This document shows positions 42,905 to 50,279 of a stretch of DNA of 61,201 nucleotides, piece after piece; position 1 is the stretch's first letter, and each line of letters starts with the position of its first letter. The notes under the pieces are model-generated. The model saw only the letters and a program-made list of their open reading frames with translations. It did no database searches and was not told the DNA's origin. A program made the translations under genes and the position numbers. This stretch comes from Spongiibacteraceae bacterium (GTDB lineage: Bacteria > Pseudomonadota > Gammaproteobacteria > Pseudomonadales > Spongiibacteraceae): contig PAKT01000047.1 in the NCBI GenBank assembly GCA_002710725.1, positions 1 through 61,201 on the forward strand. Reading direction: 5' to 3'.

Positions 42905-43861
42905 GTGCTCCCCCTATTTCCCGAAATCAAACCCTACAAAACCTCGCGCTTTGCGGTGACGCCACCGCACGAGCTGCATGTCGAAGAGTGCGGCAACCCG
43001 GACGGTGTGCCGGTGCTGTTTCTGCACGGCGGTCCGGGCGCAGGCTGTGGTCACAACAGTCGTCGGTTTTACGATCCCAAGGCCTACCGGATCATCCTGT
43101 TTGATCAGCGCGGCGCGGGTCAGTCCGAGCCCCATGCCTGCACCGACAACAATACGCTGGCCGATCTGATCAGCGATATCGAGGCCCTGCTGAATAAGCT
43201 GGCGGTTGAGCGCTGCATTCTGTTCGGTGGTTCCTGGGGCGCGACGCTGGCGCTGGCCTTTGCTCAGGCCAGGCCCGAGCGGGTTCGCGGGCTGATACTG
43301 CGCGGTGTATTTCTCTGTCGCCAGCGCGATATTGACTGGTTCTATCGCGAAGGAGCCAGCCGGGTTTTTCCCGATGCCTGGCAGTCGCTGCTGCGAGCGG
43401 CGCCCGATCCGGATGACATCATCGGCGGTTTTCACCGGGCGCTGCAGTCCAGCAACGATATCCAGCGGATGGGGGCGGCGCGCGCCTGGGCGGCCTGGGA
43501 GACCCACTGCTCGACCTTTCGGGTACATAAGCACGATAGCAGTACGGATGTGGAAGAGCGCAATGCCCTGGCCATGGCGCGCCTCGAAACTCACTACTTT
43601 ATGCATCAGGGTTTTCTAGAAGAGAACCAGTTGCTTGAACAGGCTGACAGGCTGCAAGGCATCCCCGGTATTATCGTCCACGGTCGCTACGATATGGTGT
43701 GCCCGCTGGATAACGCCACCGCCCTGCACGAGCGCTGGCCGGAAAGTGAATTGCGGATTATCCGTGAGGGTGGCCACTCACCCTTTGAGCCGGCCATGGC
43801 CGATGCGCTTGTTCACGCCACCAACGATATGCTGGAATGGCTGACTAACAAATCCGCCTGA
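42905..43861 (+). CDS. pip: Proline iminopeptidase
   Basis: This encodes 318 residues with oxyanion loop HGGPG (41-45), GGSWG nucleophile elbow (S110), D in GRYDMVCP and H in EGGHSPFEP near 292. The protein matches prolyl aminopeptidases of the S33 family, which release N-terminal proline. The GTG start has GAGG upstream. The next gene, dtd, begins 13 nt downstream. Confidence 0.95.
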   Translation: MLPLFPEIKPYKTSRFAVTPPHELHVEECGNPDGVPVLFLHGGPGAGCGHNSRRFYDPKAYRIILFDQRGAGQSEPHACTDNNTLADLISDIEALLNKLAVERCILFGGSWGATLALAFAQARPERVRGLILRGVFLCRQRDIDWFYREGASRVFPDAWQSLLRAAPDPDDIIGGFHRALQSSNDIQRMGAARAWAAWETHCSTFRVHKHDSSTDVEERNALAMARLETHYFMHQGFLEENQLLEQADRLQGIPGIIVHGRYDMVCPLDNATALHERWPESELRIIREGGHSPFEPAMADALVHATNDMLEWLTNKSA

Positions 43862-43874
43862 GACATAGCCCCCA

Positions 43875-44315
43875 GTGAAAGTTCTGATCCAGCGCGTGCA
43901 AAGCGCCAGTGTCACCGTGAATGACGACATCGTCGGCAGTATTGATCAGGGCATGCTGGTGTTCGTCGGTATTGAGCGCGACGACACCCCCGCCCTGCTC
44001 GAAAGAGTTGCCGAACGCCTGCTCAATTACCGCCTGTTTGCCGATGCCGAAGGCCGTATGAACGCCTCCCTGCGCGATATCGACGGCGGCCTGCTGCTGG
44101 TGTCCCAGTTCACCCTAGCTGCGGATACCCGCAAGGGGCTGCGCCCGGGATTTTCCAGTGCGGCCGCGCCGGCCGATGCACAGCTGCTCTACAACGCGCT
44201 GTTTGATACCCTCGGTGGCAAACATCACACCGTGGCCGCTGGTCGTTTTGGGGCTGATATGCAAGTGGCGCTGGTCAATGACGGCCCGGTCACCTTTCTG
44301 CTGGAATTCCAGTGA
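43875..44315 (+). CDS. dtd: D-aminoacyl-tRNA deacylase
   Basis: This encodes 146 residues of the homodimeric DTD fold: LLVSQFTLAAD near 75 holds the SQxxL active-site motif and NDGPVTFLLE at the C-terminus is the GP motif. It recycles D-aminoacyl-tRNAs (and clears Gly-tRNA-Ala). The GTG start lacks a strong Shine-Dalgarno; coupling to pip is likely. Confidence 0.95.
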   Translation: MKVLIQRVQSASVTVNDDIVGSIDQGMLVFVGIERDDTPALLERVAERLLNYRLFADAEGRMNASLRDIDGGLLLVSQFTLAADTRKGLRPGFSSAAAPADAQLLYNALFDTLGGKHHTVAAGRFGADMQVALVNDGPVTFLLEFQ

Positions 44316-44420
44316 ATGGCTTGCGGCATCTCTCCGCGCTTGTGCTAGTCTAGTTTCAGGCGATGCCCAGATGAGCGCTTCGGGTTTTGCCGATCAATTT
44401 TTCACTGGTGGAGACGAAAG

Positions 44421-44903
44421 ATGAAAAAAATTCTAATGGCATCCGTACTGGCAACAGCGTCTGCAAGCAGCTTTGCGGTTGTGCCCGGCGGCGACAGCTG
44501 CGGCTGGGGCAATATGTTGTTTGAAGGGCAATCCGGGTTGCCGATTCATGTTGTGGCTTCAATCACCAATGGCACTTCCGGCAACAACACCCTGGGTATG
44601 ACTTCCGGCACCAATGGCTGTTCGGCCGACGGTACGCTGACCTACGGCGGTAAGTCGATGATCAACCTCGGCGCGATTCTTGACGAATTCAGCGAAGACG
44701 TGGCGCGCGGTGACGGTGAAGCATTGACCGCCGTTGCGGTGTCGATGGGTGTAGAAGGCGACGACCGCAGTCACTTCAAAACGCTGATGCACAATAACTT
44801 TGAAACCCTGTTTCCGAGCGATGCGGTAAACGCCGAACAGGTCATGGCCTCCATGCTTGAACTGATGCGCACCGACGCGCAGCTTGCCAAGTACGTCGCC
44901 TGA
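44421..44903 (+). CDS. DUF3015 periplasmic protein
   Basis: This encodes 160 residues. A signal peptide (1-19) precedes the DUF3015 opening CGWGNMLFEGQSGLP and a C-terminal helical domain (LTAVAVSMGVEGDDR, LFPSDAVNAEQV, LMRTDAQLAKYV). Two cysteines (CGWGN and SGTNGC) may form a disulfide. The function is unknown. It is followed by a DUF4105 gene, a known partner. Confidence 0.82.
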   Translation: MKKILMASVLATASASSFAVVPGGDSCGWGNMLFEGQSGLPIHVVASITNGTSGNNTLGMTSGTNGCSADGTLTYGGKSMINLGAILDEFSEDVARGDGEALTAVAVSMGVEGDDRSHFKTLMHNNFETLFPSDAVNAEQVMASMLELMRTDAQLAKYVA

Positions 44904-44910
44904 TCCTACC

Positions 44911-44931
44911 GGGTGCAGCGCTGCTGCACCC
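44911..44931. repeat. Hairpin between the DUF3015 and DUF4105 genes
   Basis: GGGTGCAGC (44911-44919), loop GCT, GCTGCACCC (44923-44931): a 9-bp stem with no T-run, 10 nt before the next ATG. It may attenuate or stabilise rather than terminate. Confidence 0.55.
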
Positions 44932-44941
44932 CGCTTTCCCG

Positions 44942-46807
44942 ATGAAGAACGAATCACACCGGAGTGCACTCAGCGGTGACGGGTCTCCCTTGTGCCTGTT
45001 GCTTGCTTTGCTGTTGTGTCTGACCGCTGGGCAGGTTCTTGCGAAGCCAGATTTGAATGTGCTGGCAGCTGACCCCCAGTGGTTGGCCCTGTTGCATTTC
45101 GGCCGCTCAGGCGAAGACTACAATCGCAGCAGTTACGTCGACGATCCGGCTTTTTTTCTCGCCGCAGACGGCGCCCGCAACCCCGCCGCTGAACTGGCCG
45201 CCAGCCTGTCGGCACTGGAGGAACAACCTGCGCTGCGCTGCCGTTTTATTGCGCGCTTTCAGTGGCTGCGCACACGGGGTTTGCTGGGCGCTGCGAGCGC
45301 ACAACACTGCACAGAATACTGGCAGTGGCGCGAGCAGATTAATGCCGGACAGGCGGCGCTGGTATTTGCCTCAAGCTACCTGAACAGCCCCTCGTCCATG
45401 TACGGGCATACCTTCCTGCGGCTCGACCCGAAAGGCTATCGCGCGGATTCGGCGCTGCTGTCCTACGCCGTCAACTACGCGGCACTGGTGCCCGAGCACG
45501 ACGGCAGTCTGCTGTTTGCCTGGCGCGGCATGAGCGGCGGCTATCCGGGGCATTTCAGCCTGCAGCCCTATGTGGAAAAGCTGCAGGAATACTCGCGGCT
45601 GGAAAACCGGGATGTGTGGGAGTACGAGCTGAATCTTAACGACGTCGAGCTGGATCGCCTGCTGGCGCATCTCTGGGAATTGCAGGACATCAATTTTGAT
45701 TATTACTTCATGGATGAAAACTGCTCGTTTCGCCTGCTGGAATTGCTGGAAGTTGCCCGACCGGGCCTGAATCTGACCGGTGACTTCCCCCTGCACGCGA
45801 TCCCGGTGGATACGGTGCGCAGCGTGCGCGACGCCGGTCTGGTCGGCGATATCACCTACCGCCCCTCGCGCCAGCGCGAACTCGACAGTTTGCTGCAAGT
45901 CCTCAGCCCTGAGCAACGCACCGCTGTGCTGCGGCTTGCGGATAGGGCTGACGCTGAGGATTCGGCCGCGTTTCAGCAGCGCCCTGAAGCCGAACAATAC
46001 CGTCTGTTGCTGGCGGCCTATCGGCTGCTGCGTTACCGCCATGACCGTGAGGCGCGGGACAGTGCAGTCGCGCGCCGCAGTTTTGCCCTGCTGCGGGCAA
46101 TCAACGCGCTGCCGCGAACGGCAAAGCCGGATACCGACACCCCGCGTCCGCCACAGCCGGATAAGGGGCACCGCACCGCGTTGGCGGCATTGGCCTTCGG
46201 GCAGTGGGATAGCCGGCATTATGGCGAGCTGAATCTGAAGCTGACCTATCACGATCTGCTCGACCCGATTGCCGGCTATCCGCCGGACGCTTCGCTGAAC
46301 ATGCTCAGCGCAACGCTGCGTCGGGCTGAGGGTGAATCGCTGCAGCTGCGGCGTCTGGCGCTGGTTGATATCCGCTCGCTGGCACCCCGCAATCGGTTTT
46401 TCCGACCGGTTAGCTGGCAGGCGCGAGGGGGGCTTGAGCGCAGCGAGTGGTCGGAGGCCTATCTGGCGCCCTTTGCCGAGGGCGGTGCCGGTGGCACCTG
46501 GCATCTGCTGGGGGGGCGTGCCTCGGTGTTGGCGAGTCTGCGCGCCGAGTACAATGAAGACTTCGATAACAACTGGCAGCTGGCGCCGGGCCTGGGTTTG
46601 CGCTGGGGGCTTCAGCAGCGGCGCTTTGCGCTTGAAGTGGATGCCGGTCACTATCGTTTTACGGATGGCATAGAGCGCAACCGTGTCAGTATTGGTGCGC
46701 AGCTTCACGTCGGTAAACAGCAGGGTTTGCGGCTGGTGGCCGCGCGACTCGGTGAAGAAGGAGAGTGGGGTGAACAGTTCAGCCTGCAATGGCGTCGCTA
46801 TTTCTAA
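44942..46807 (+). CDS. DUF4105 envelope protein
   Basis: This encodes 621 residues with a signal peptide ending near AKP (about 36). DUF4105 features include SSMYGHTFLRLDPKG (about 157-171), NYAALVPEHDG..FAWRGMSGGYPGHFSLQPYVEKLQEY and YYFMDENCSFRLLELLE. The last third is rich in beta strands and resembles an outer-membrane barrel (alternating RRFALEVDAGHYRF, LHVGKQQGLRLVAARL) ending in YF, which fits outer-membrane insertion. It works with DUF3015 proteins in unknown ways. The start has CCCGATG only; translation may be coupled. Confidence 0.82.
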   Translation: MKNESHRSALSGDGSPLCLLLALLLCLTAGQVLAKPDLNVLAADPQWLALLHFGRSGEDYNRSSYVDDPAFFLAADGARNPAAELAASLSALEEQPALRCRFIARFQWLRTRGLLGAASAQHCTEYWQWREQINAGQAALVFASSYLNSPSSMYGHTFLRLDPKGYRADSALLSYAVNYAALVPEHDGSLLFAWRGMSGGYPGHFSLQPYVEKLQEYSRLENRDVWEYELNLNDVELDRLLAHLWELQDINFDYYFMDENCSFRLLELLEVARPGLNLTGDFPLHAIPVDTVRSVRDAGLVGDITYRPSRQRELDSLLQVLSPEQRTAVLRLADRADAEDSAAFQQRPEAEQYRLLLAAYRLLRYRHDREARDSAVARRSFALLRAINALPRTAKPDTDTPRPPQPDKGHRTALAALAFGQWDSRHYGELNLKLTYHDLLDPIAGYPPDASLNMLSATLRRAEGESLQLRRLALVDIRSLAPRNRFFRPVSWQARGGLERSEWSEAYLAPFAEGGAGGTWHLLGGRASVLASLRAEYNEDFDNNWQLAPGLGLRWGLQQRRFALEVDAGHYRFTDGIERNRVSIGAQLHVGKQQGLRLVAARLGEEGEWGEQFSLQWRRYF

Positions 46808-47639
46808 GGGTTTACATTCAGGGTTGGCTAAATCCCTGGTCCTGCTGGGGCTCTGCCTGTGGCTGAGCGGCTGTGCGGCCCTGTTGTTTCACCCCATGAA
46901 AAAACTGGTGGCCACGCCCGCCGACGCGGGGGTGGCCTATGAAGATGTATGGCTTGCGGACGGTGATCCCCGTCTGCACGGTTGGTGGCTGCCCGCGCAA
47001 GGTGAGGCGCGGGCGACAGTCTATTTCCTGCACGGCAATGCCGAAAATATCAGTACCCATATGCACAGCGTGCTGTGGCTGCCCGAGCAGGGCTACAACG
47101 TTTTCCTGCTGGACTACCGCGGCTACGGCCGCTCGGAGGGGGCGCCGGAACTGCCCGGTGTGATTGAGGATGTCAGGCGCGGCTATCACTGGTTGCGCGC
47201 CCGGGGCGAGCTGCCGGTGGTCGTGCTCGGACAGAGTATTGGCGGCGCCGTCGCCGGCTATGCCATGGCGACCGAGGCTGACAAACCCGATGCGCTGGTG
47301 CTCGATGCGGCCGTGGCTTCATTCCCGCGCATCGCCCGTGAAGTCGCTCAGCGTCAGTGGTTGACCTGGCCCTTTGCCGGACTGGCGGCGGCGTTGATGC
47401 CGGCGGATTACGACCTCGACGCGGTCATCGGCCAGCTGGCGGGGGTGCCGCAGCTGTATCTGCACAGCCCCGACGATGGGGTGATCCCGCCGGGCCATAC
47501 GCAAACCCTCTATGCGCTCGCGGCTGAGCCCAAACAGCGGCACAGCACCCACGGCCCGCACATTGCCACCTTCGCCTTTCCCGCCTACCGCGGTGTGTTG
47601 CTCGATTTTTTGGAAACGCTGGCGCTGCCGGTGAAATAG
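46770..47639 (+). CDS. Lipoprotein alpha/beta hydrolase
   Basis: The GTG at 46770 has AAGGAG 6 nt upstream and gives 289 residues; it overlaps the DUF4105 gene by 38 nt in another frame. A lipobox LSGC (Cys near 35) follows a hydrophobic segment. The hydrolase domain has YFLHGNAENIS, DYRGYGRSEG, GQSIGGAVAG (Ser), SPDDGVIPP (Asp) and a late His. It resembles the BEM46/YfhR group. It is the third gene of the DUF3015 operon, so an envelope role is likely. Confidence 0.85.
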   Translation: MNSSACNGVAISKGLHSGLAKSLVLLGLCLWLSGCAALLFHPMKKLVATPADAGVAYEDVWLADGDPRLHGWWLPAQGEARATVYFLHGNAENISTHMHSVLWLPEQGYNVFLLDYRGYGRSEGAPELPGVIEDVRRGYHWLRARGELPVVVLGQSIGGAVAGYAMATEADKPDALVLDAAVASFPRIAREVAQRQWLTWPFAGLAAALMPADYDLDAVIGQLAGVPQLYLHSPDDGVIPPGHTQTLYALAAEPKQRHSTHGPHIATFAFPAYRGVLLDFLETLALPVK

Positions 47640-47774
47640 TTTTTTCCTTTAATACACAGCGGGGTGTGACCTGTCGCCGGTTTTAGACAGGCCGCCTGTC
47701 AAAGTGTGAAAATGTCACAGCGCTGTTGGGCGCTGCGCGCCTATGCTCCGCTCGTTGTAATGCGGGTGTGACTA

Positions 47775-48623
47775 ATGACAATGCGAACACTTCTGAGAGA
47801 TAAGCAGGCCTGCCTGGCCTGTGTTGAAGGCTCACCGGCTGCGGTTGCAGTTCACAATAAACCCGAATGGCTTTCGCTGTTTGCCGACTGTGCAGTGGTG
47901 GAAGATCCGGTCGGTTCCAGACCGCAGATCAACCTGCCCGACGACAGCGGTCAGAGCCCCTTGAGCCAGTTCTACGAAACCTTTATTGCCGCCAACGATA
48001 TCCGCTTTGATGTCGATTACGACGTGGTTTGCGCCGGCGCCGTGGTGCGCGATCTCGATATCGAGATTCGCATGTCCGACAAGGTGAAGGTGCGAGTGCC
48101 CATGCATCTGCTCTACGAGCTGACCACCGAGAACGGCGAAGTGCGCATCAAGCGGCTGGCTGCCCACTGGGAACTGAAACCCATGCTGCGCCAGCAGATG
48201 CAGTACGGGCTCGCCAGCGCGGTGGCCGGGGTGTCATCCTTCTGGCGCATGCTCCGTCACATGGGGCTGTCGGGCTTGTCGGGCTTTCTGCAGGCGCGGG
48301 AAACTGTCGGCGAGGCCGGCAAGGCAAAGGTCGAGGCCTTTGTCAGCGCCTTTAACCAGAAGCAGAATCGCGCATTGGAGCGGCTTTTTACCGAAGATGG
48401 TTTGCTGGCCTGGCCCTATGGTCACGATGCGCGGGTCGCATTCTGGGCGATGCCGCCGGGGACTCTGCGGGTTGAGAAGCTGCTGTCGGCGGGTCGTGTG
48501 ACTACAGCGACGGTTTACTACAAAGAGGGAGAGGTGGAAAAGCGCGGCGTCGCCATTTTCCACTTTGACCGCCGCAATCTGCTGATCCGCAATGCCCAGC
48601 TCTATATGGAACTGGGCGACTGA
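47775..48623 (+). CDS. Protein with two NTF2-like domains
   Basis: This encodes 282 residues. Both halves look like the SnoaL/NTF2 fold: the first (about 18-140) has WLSLFADCAVVEDPVGSRP and FYETFIAANDIRFD; the second (about 180-282) has VEAFVSAFNQKQNRALERLF and VEKRGVAIFHFDRRNLLIRNAQLYMEL. A short linker (about 140-175) contains a VAGVSSFWRMLRHMGLSGLSGFLQ segment that may contact the membrane. Tandem NTF2 domains occur in ketosteroid-isomerase-like proteins. A ligand is likely but not evident. The spacer before it is 135 nt with no clear promoter. Confidence 0.75.
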   Translation: MTMRTLLRDKQACLACVEGSPAAVAVHNKPEWLSLFADCAVVEDPVGSRPQINLPDDSGQSPLSQFYETFIAANDIRFDVDYDVVCAGAVVRDLDIEIRMSDKVKVRVPMHLLYELTTENGEVRIKRLAAHWELKPMLRQQMQYGLASAVAGVSSFWRMLRHMGLSGLSGFLQARETVGEAGKAKVEAFVSAFNQKQNRALERLFTEDGLLAWPYGHDARVAFWAMPPGTLRVEKLLSAGRVTTATVYYKEGEVEKRGVAIFHFDRRNLLIRNAQLYMELGD

Positions 48624-48631
48624 GCCGCCGG

Positions 48632-49114
48632 TCAGTGCTGGTGACCACCGGGGCCGTGGGCGTGGCCGTGAGACACTTCCTCGGCGCTGGCTTCGCGCAC
48701 ATCGACAATCTCGATATCAAAATGCAGGTTCTTGCCCGCCAAGGGATGATTGGTGTCGACGTCGACTGAAAACTTGCCCACCTTGATAACCCTTGCCTGA
48801 CGCACGCCCTGATCATCGCGAAAGCGGACAATCTGTCCCGGCTTCATTTTGCCCTCGTGCTTCAGGTATTTCGCCGGGATGCGCTGCACTTGACCTTCCT
48901 GTCGCTCGCCGTAGGCCTGGGCGGCGCTCAGATCCACCGCTACGGTGTCGCCGACACTGTGACCGGCCAGCGCTTTTTCCAGTGCGGGCAGTATATTGCG
49001 GGCGCCGTGCAGGTAGAGAGAGGGCTCGCCCTGATAGCTGTTTTCCAGCTCAGCGCCGCCTTGCTCCGCGAGACGATAGTGGAACGAGACAACGCGGTGT
49101 TTTTCAATTTTCAT
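48632..49114 (-). CDS. FKBP-type peptidyl-prolyl isomerase SlyD-like
   Basis: The ATG at 49114 gives 160 residues; the long frame to 49294 has no homology. KIEKHRVVSFHYRLAEQGGAELENSYQGEPSLYLHGARNILPALEKALAGHSVGDTVAVDL is the FKBP core plus insert-in-flap. The C-terminus has a His-rich tail (HGHAHGPGGHQH) for binding nickel or other metals. SlyD acts as a chaperone in metalloenzyme assembly. It is convergent with the NTF2-like gene. Confidence 0.92.
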   Translation of the reverse strand: MKIEKHRVVSFHYRLAEQGGAELENSYQGEPSLYLHGARNILPALEKALAGHSVGDTVAVDLSAAQAYGERQEGQVQRIPAKYLKHEGKMKPGQIVRFRDDQGVRQARVIKVGKFSVDVDTNHPLAGKNLHFDIEIVDVREASAEEVSHGHAHGPGGHQH

Positions 49115-49236
49115 GGTGCTTTCCTCAGCGCGGCCGTGCCCATTGCGGGCGGAGTGGCGAACAGGCGCGTATACTAATCGCGGCCCACGCAAATTCCAAT
49201 TTTTGATTGCCGGGGCCGCTGGCAGAGGATAACGGT

Positions 49237-49422
49237 ATGGGAGAGGTGCTTGCGTTTCGTCCGGGCGGGAAAAAGCCGGGAGCGGGGAAGTCAACGCTGT
49301 GTCGTGAGGGCCATCACCGCTGGAAAGTAGAAACCAAGAGTCGGTTTGATGTGAAGCAGGGCAAGCTGGTTACGGTCTACCGGTGTGAGCGCTGCGGTCG
49401 GATGAAAACGACAGCGCATTGA
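49237..49422 (+). CDS. Small zinc-ribbon-like protein
   Basis: This encodes 61 residues. LCREGHH (Cys-His) and YRCERCGRMKTT (C-x-x-C) form a plausible zinc site, preceded by a basic N-terminus. QGKLVTVYRCERCG is highly conserved in gammaproteobacterial hypotheticals as I recall them. AGAGG lies about 9 nt before the ATG at 49237. The function is unknown. Confidence 0.75.
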   Translation: MGEVLAFRPGGKKPGAGKSTLCREGHHRWKVETKSRFDVKQGKLVTVYRCERCGRMKTTAH

Positions 49423-49447
49423 ATGCTTGAGTGCTGACTCGAGCGAC

Positions 49448-49696
49448 TCAGTCGCCCTTGATCTGCCGTGTGATGCTGTCGAGTACTTCGACCAGGGTTT
49501 CCGGCCCGTCTACGCTGTTTATGACCACGGCGATATCGCGCATGTGTTCAATCAGCACCTGCTTGATTGGCAGGCCGTGACTGCGGGCCGATTCTCTCAA
49601 CAGCATAAAGGCTTCGCTGCTGATATCGTCAATGATTTCCTGGCGTGACACCTGACGGAACTCATGTAGCTGCACGACATTGCTGGGCGTTGGCAT
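49448..49696 (-). CDS. Small helical protein, paralogue A of a tandem pair
   Basis: This encodes 82 residues with no signal peptide. Sequence is helical and acidic (SRQEIIDDISSEAFMLLRES, LPIKQVLIEHMRDIAVVINSV). It aligns without gaps over about 77 residues with the next gene, with about half of positions identical by eye (NVV-L-F, SRQ, DDIS, AFM-LRE, LP, VL-EH, IA-VI, QI-GD). I recognise no family. The ATG has AGAGGG upstream. Confidence 0.75.
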   Translation of the reverse strand: MPTPSNVVQLHEFRQVSRQEIIDDISSEAFMLLRESARSHGLPIKQVLIEHMRDIAVVINSVDGPETLVEVLDSITRQIKGD

Positions 49697-49852
49697 GGCT
49701 GAAGCCCTCTGACTGGTTTGCTGAAATATTCTGACCGGCTATCGAGTCTAAAGTGCTGATCGGACTTTGGAACTAAGGGGAAGTGCCTACCCGTGCACAG
49801 GGGTCGCAGTGTGGCGCTGGTCTGACCAGCGCGGCAGGGTCGGATAGGGCGG

Positions 49853-50113
49853 CTAGGTAGTCGGGTCGCCGTTGATTTGCTGAGCGATCTCTCGCAGCAC
49901 CCGCGCGGACTCATCCTGTCCTTCGACAGCCTTGATCACCAGCGCGATGCCCAGCAGATGTTCCAGCAAAACATCGCGCATGGGCAGCTTGTTTTCCTGC
50001 GCCTGCTCGCGTAGAAACATAAAGGCCTGAGCGCTGATATCATCAAGCGCAGCCTGCCGGGATGCGCTCTGAAAGTTTTTAAGGCTGACAACATTTCCAT
50101 TTTTCTGCATCAT
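49853..50113 (-). CDS. Small helical protein, paralogue B of a tandem pair
   Basis: This encodes 86 residues from the ATG at 50113 (GGAGG 6 nt upstream; a GTG at 50119 is in frame). It is paralogous to the previous gene, sharing NVV, SRQ, DDIS, AFM, LRE and the VL-EH helix. The two are separated by 156 nt. Upstream of each lies AACT(T)AAGGGGAA, and TACCCGT, suggesting shared control. The pair diverges from parC, and both functions are unknown. Confidence 0.75.
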   Translation of the reverse strand: MMQKNGNVVSLKNFQSASRQAALDDISAQAFMFLREQAQENKLPMRDVLLEHLLGIALVIKAVEGQDESARVLREIAQQINGDPTT

Positions 50114-50279
50114 CTGCACCCTCCGGGGGGTGAGTTCATCAGTGTTAACCTGCAGGCTCAGTATAGGGGTGGGGCAAGTGGTGGAAACTAGGTAAATACC
50201 CGTAACTTAAGGGGAATTACTTATAAACAGGCGCATAAGTACGCCGGGCAAAAACCGATAATCTGGAAGTCATTAATTA

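Noticed and set aside
45371-46789. A 472-codon minus-strand frame inside the DUF4105 gene
   Set aside because: Shadow; the plus-strand gene has a signal peptide and conserved segments.
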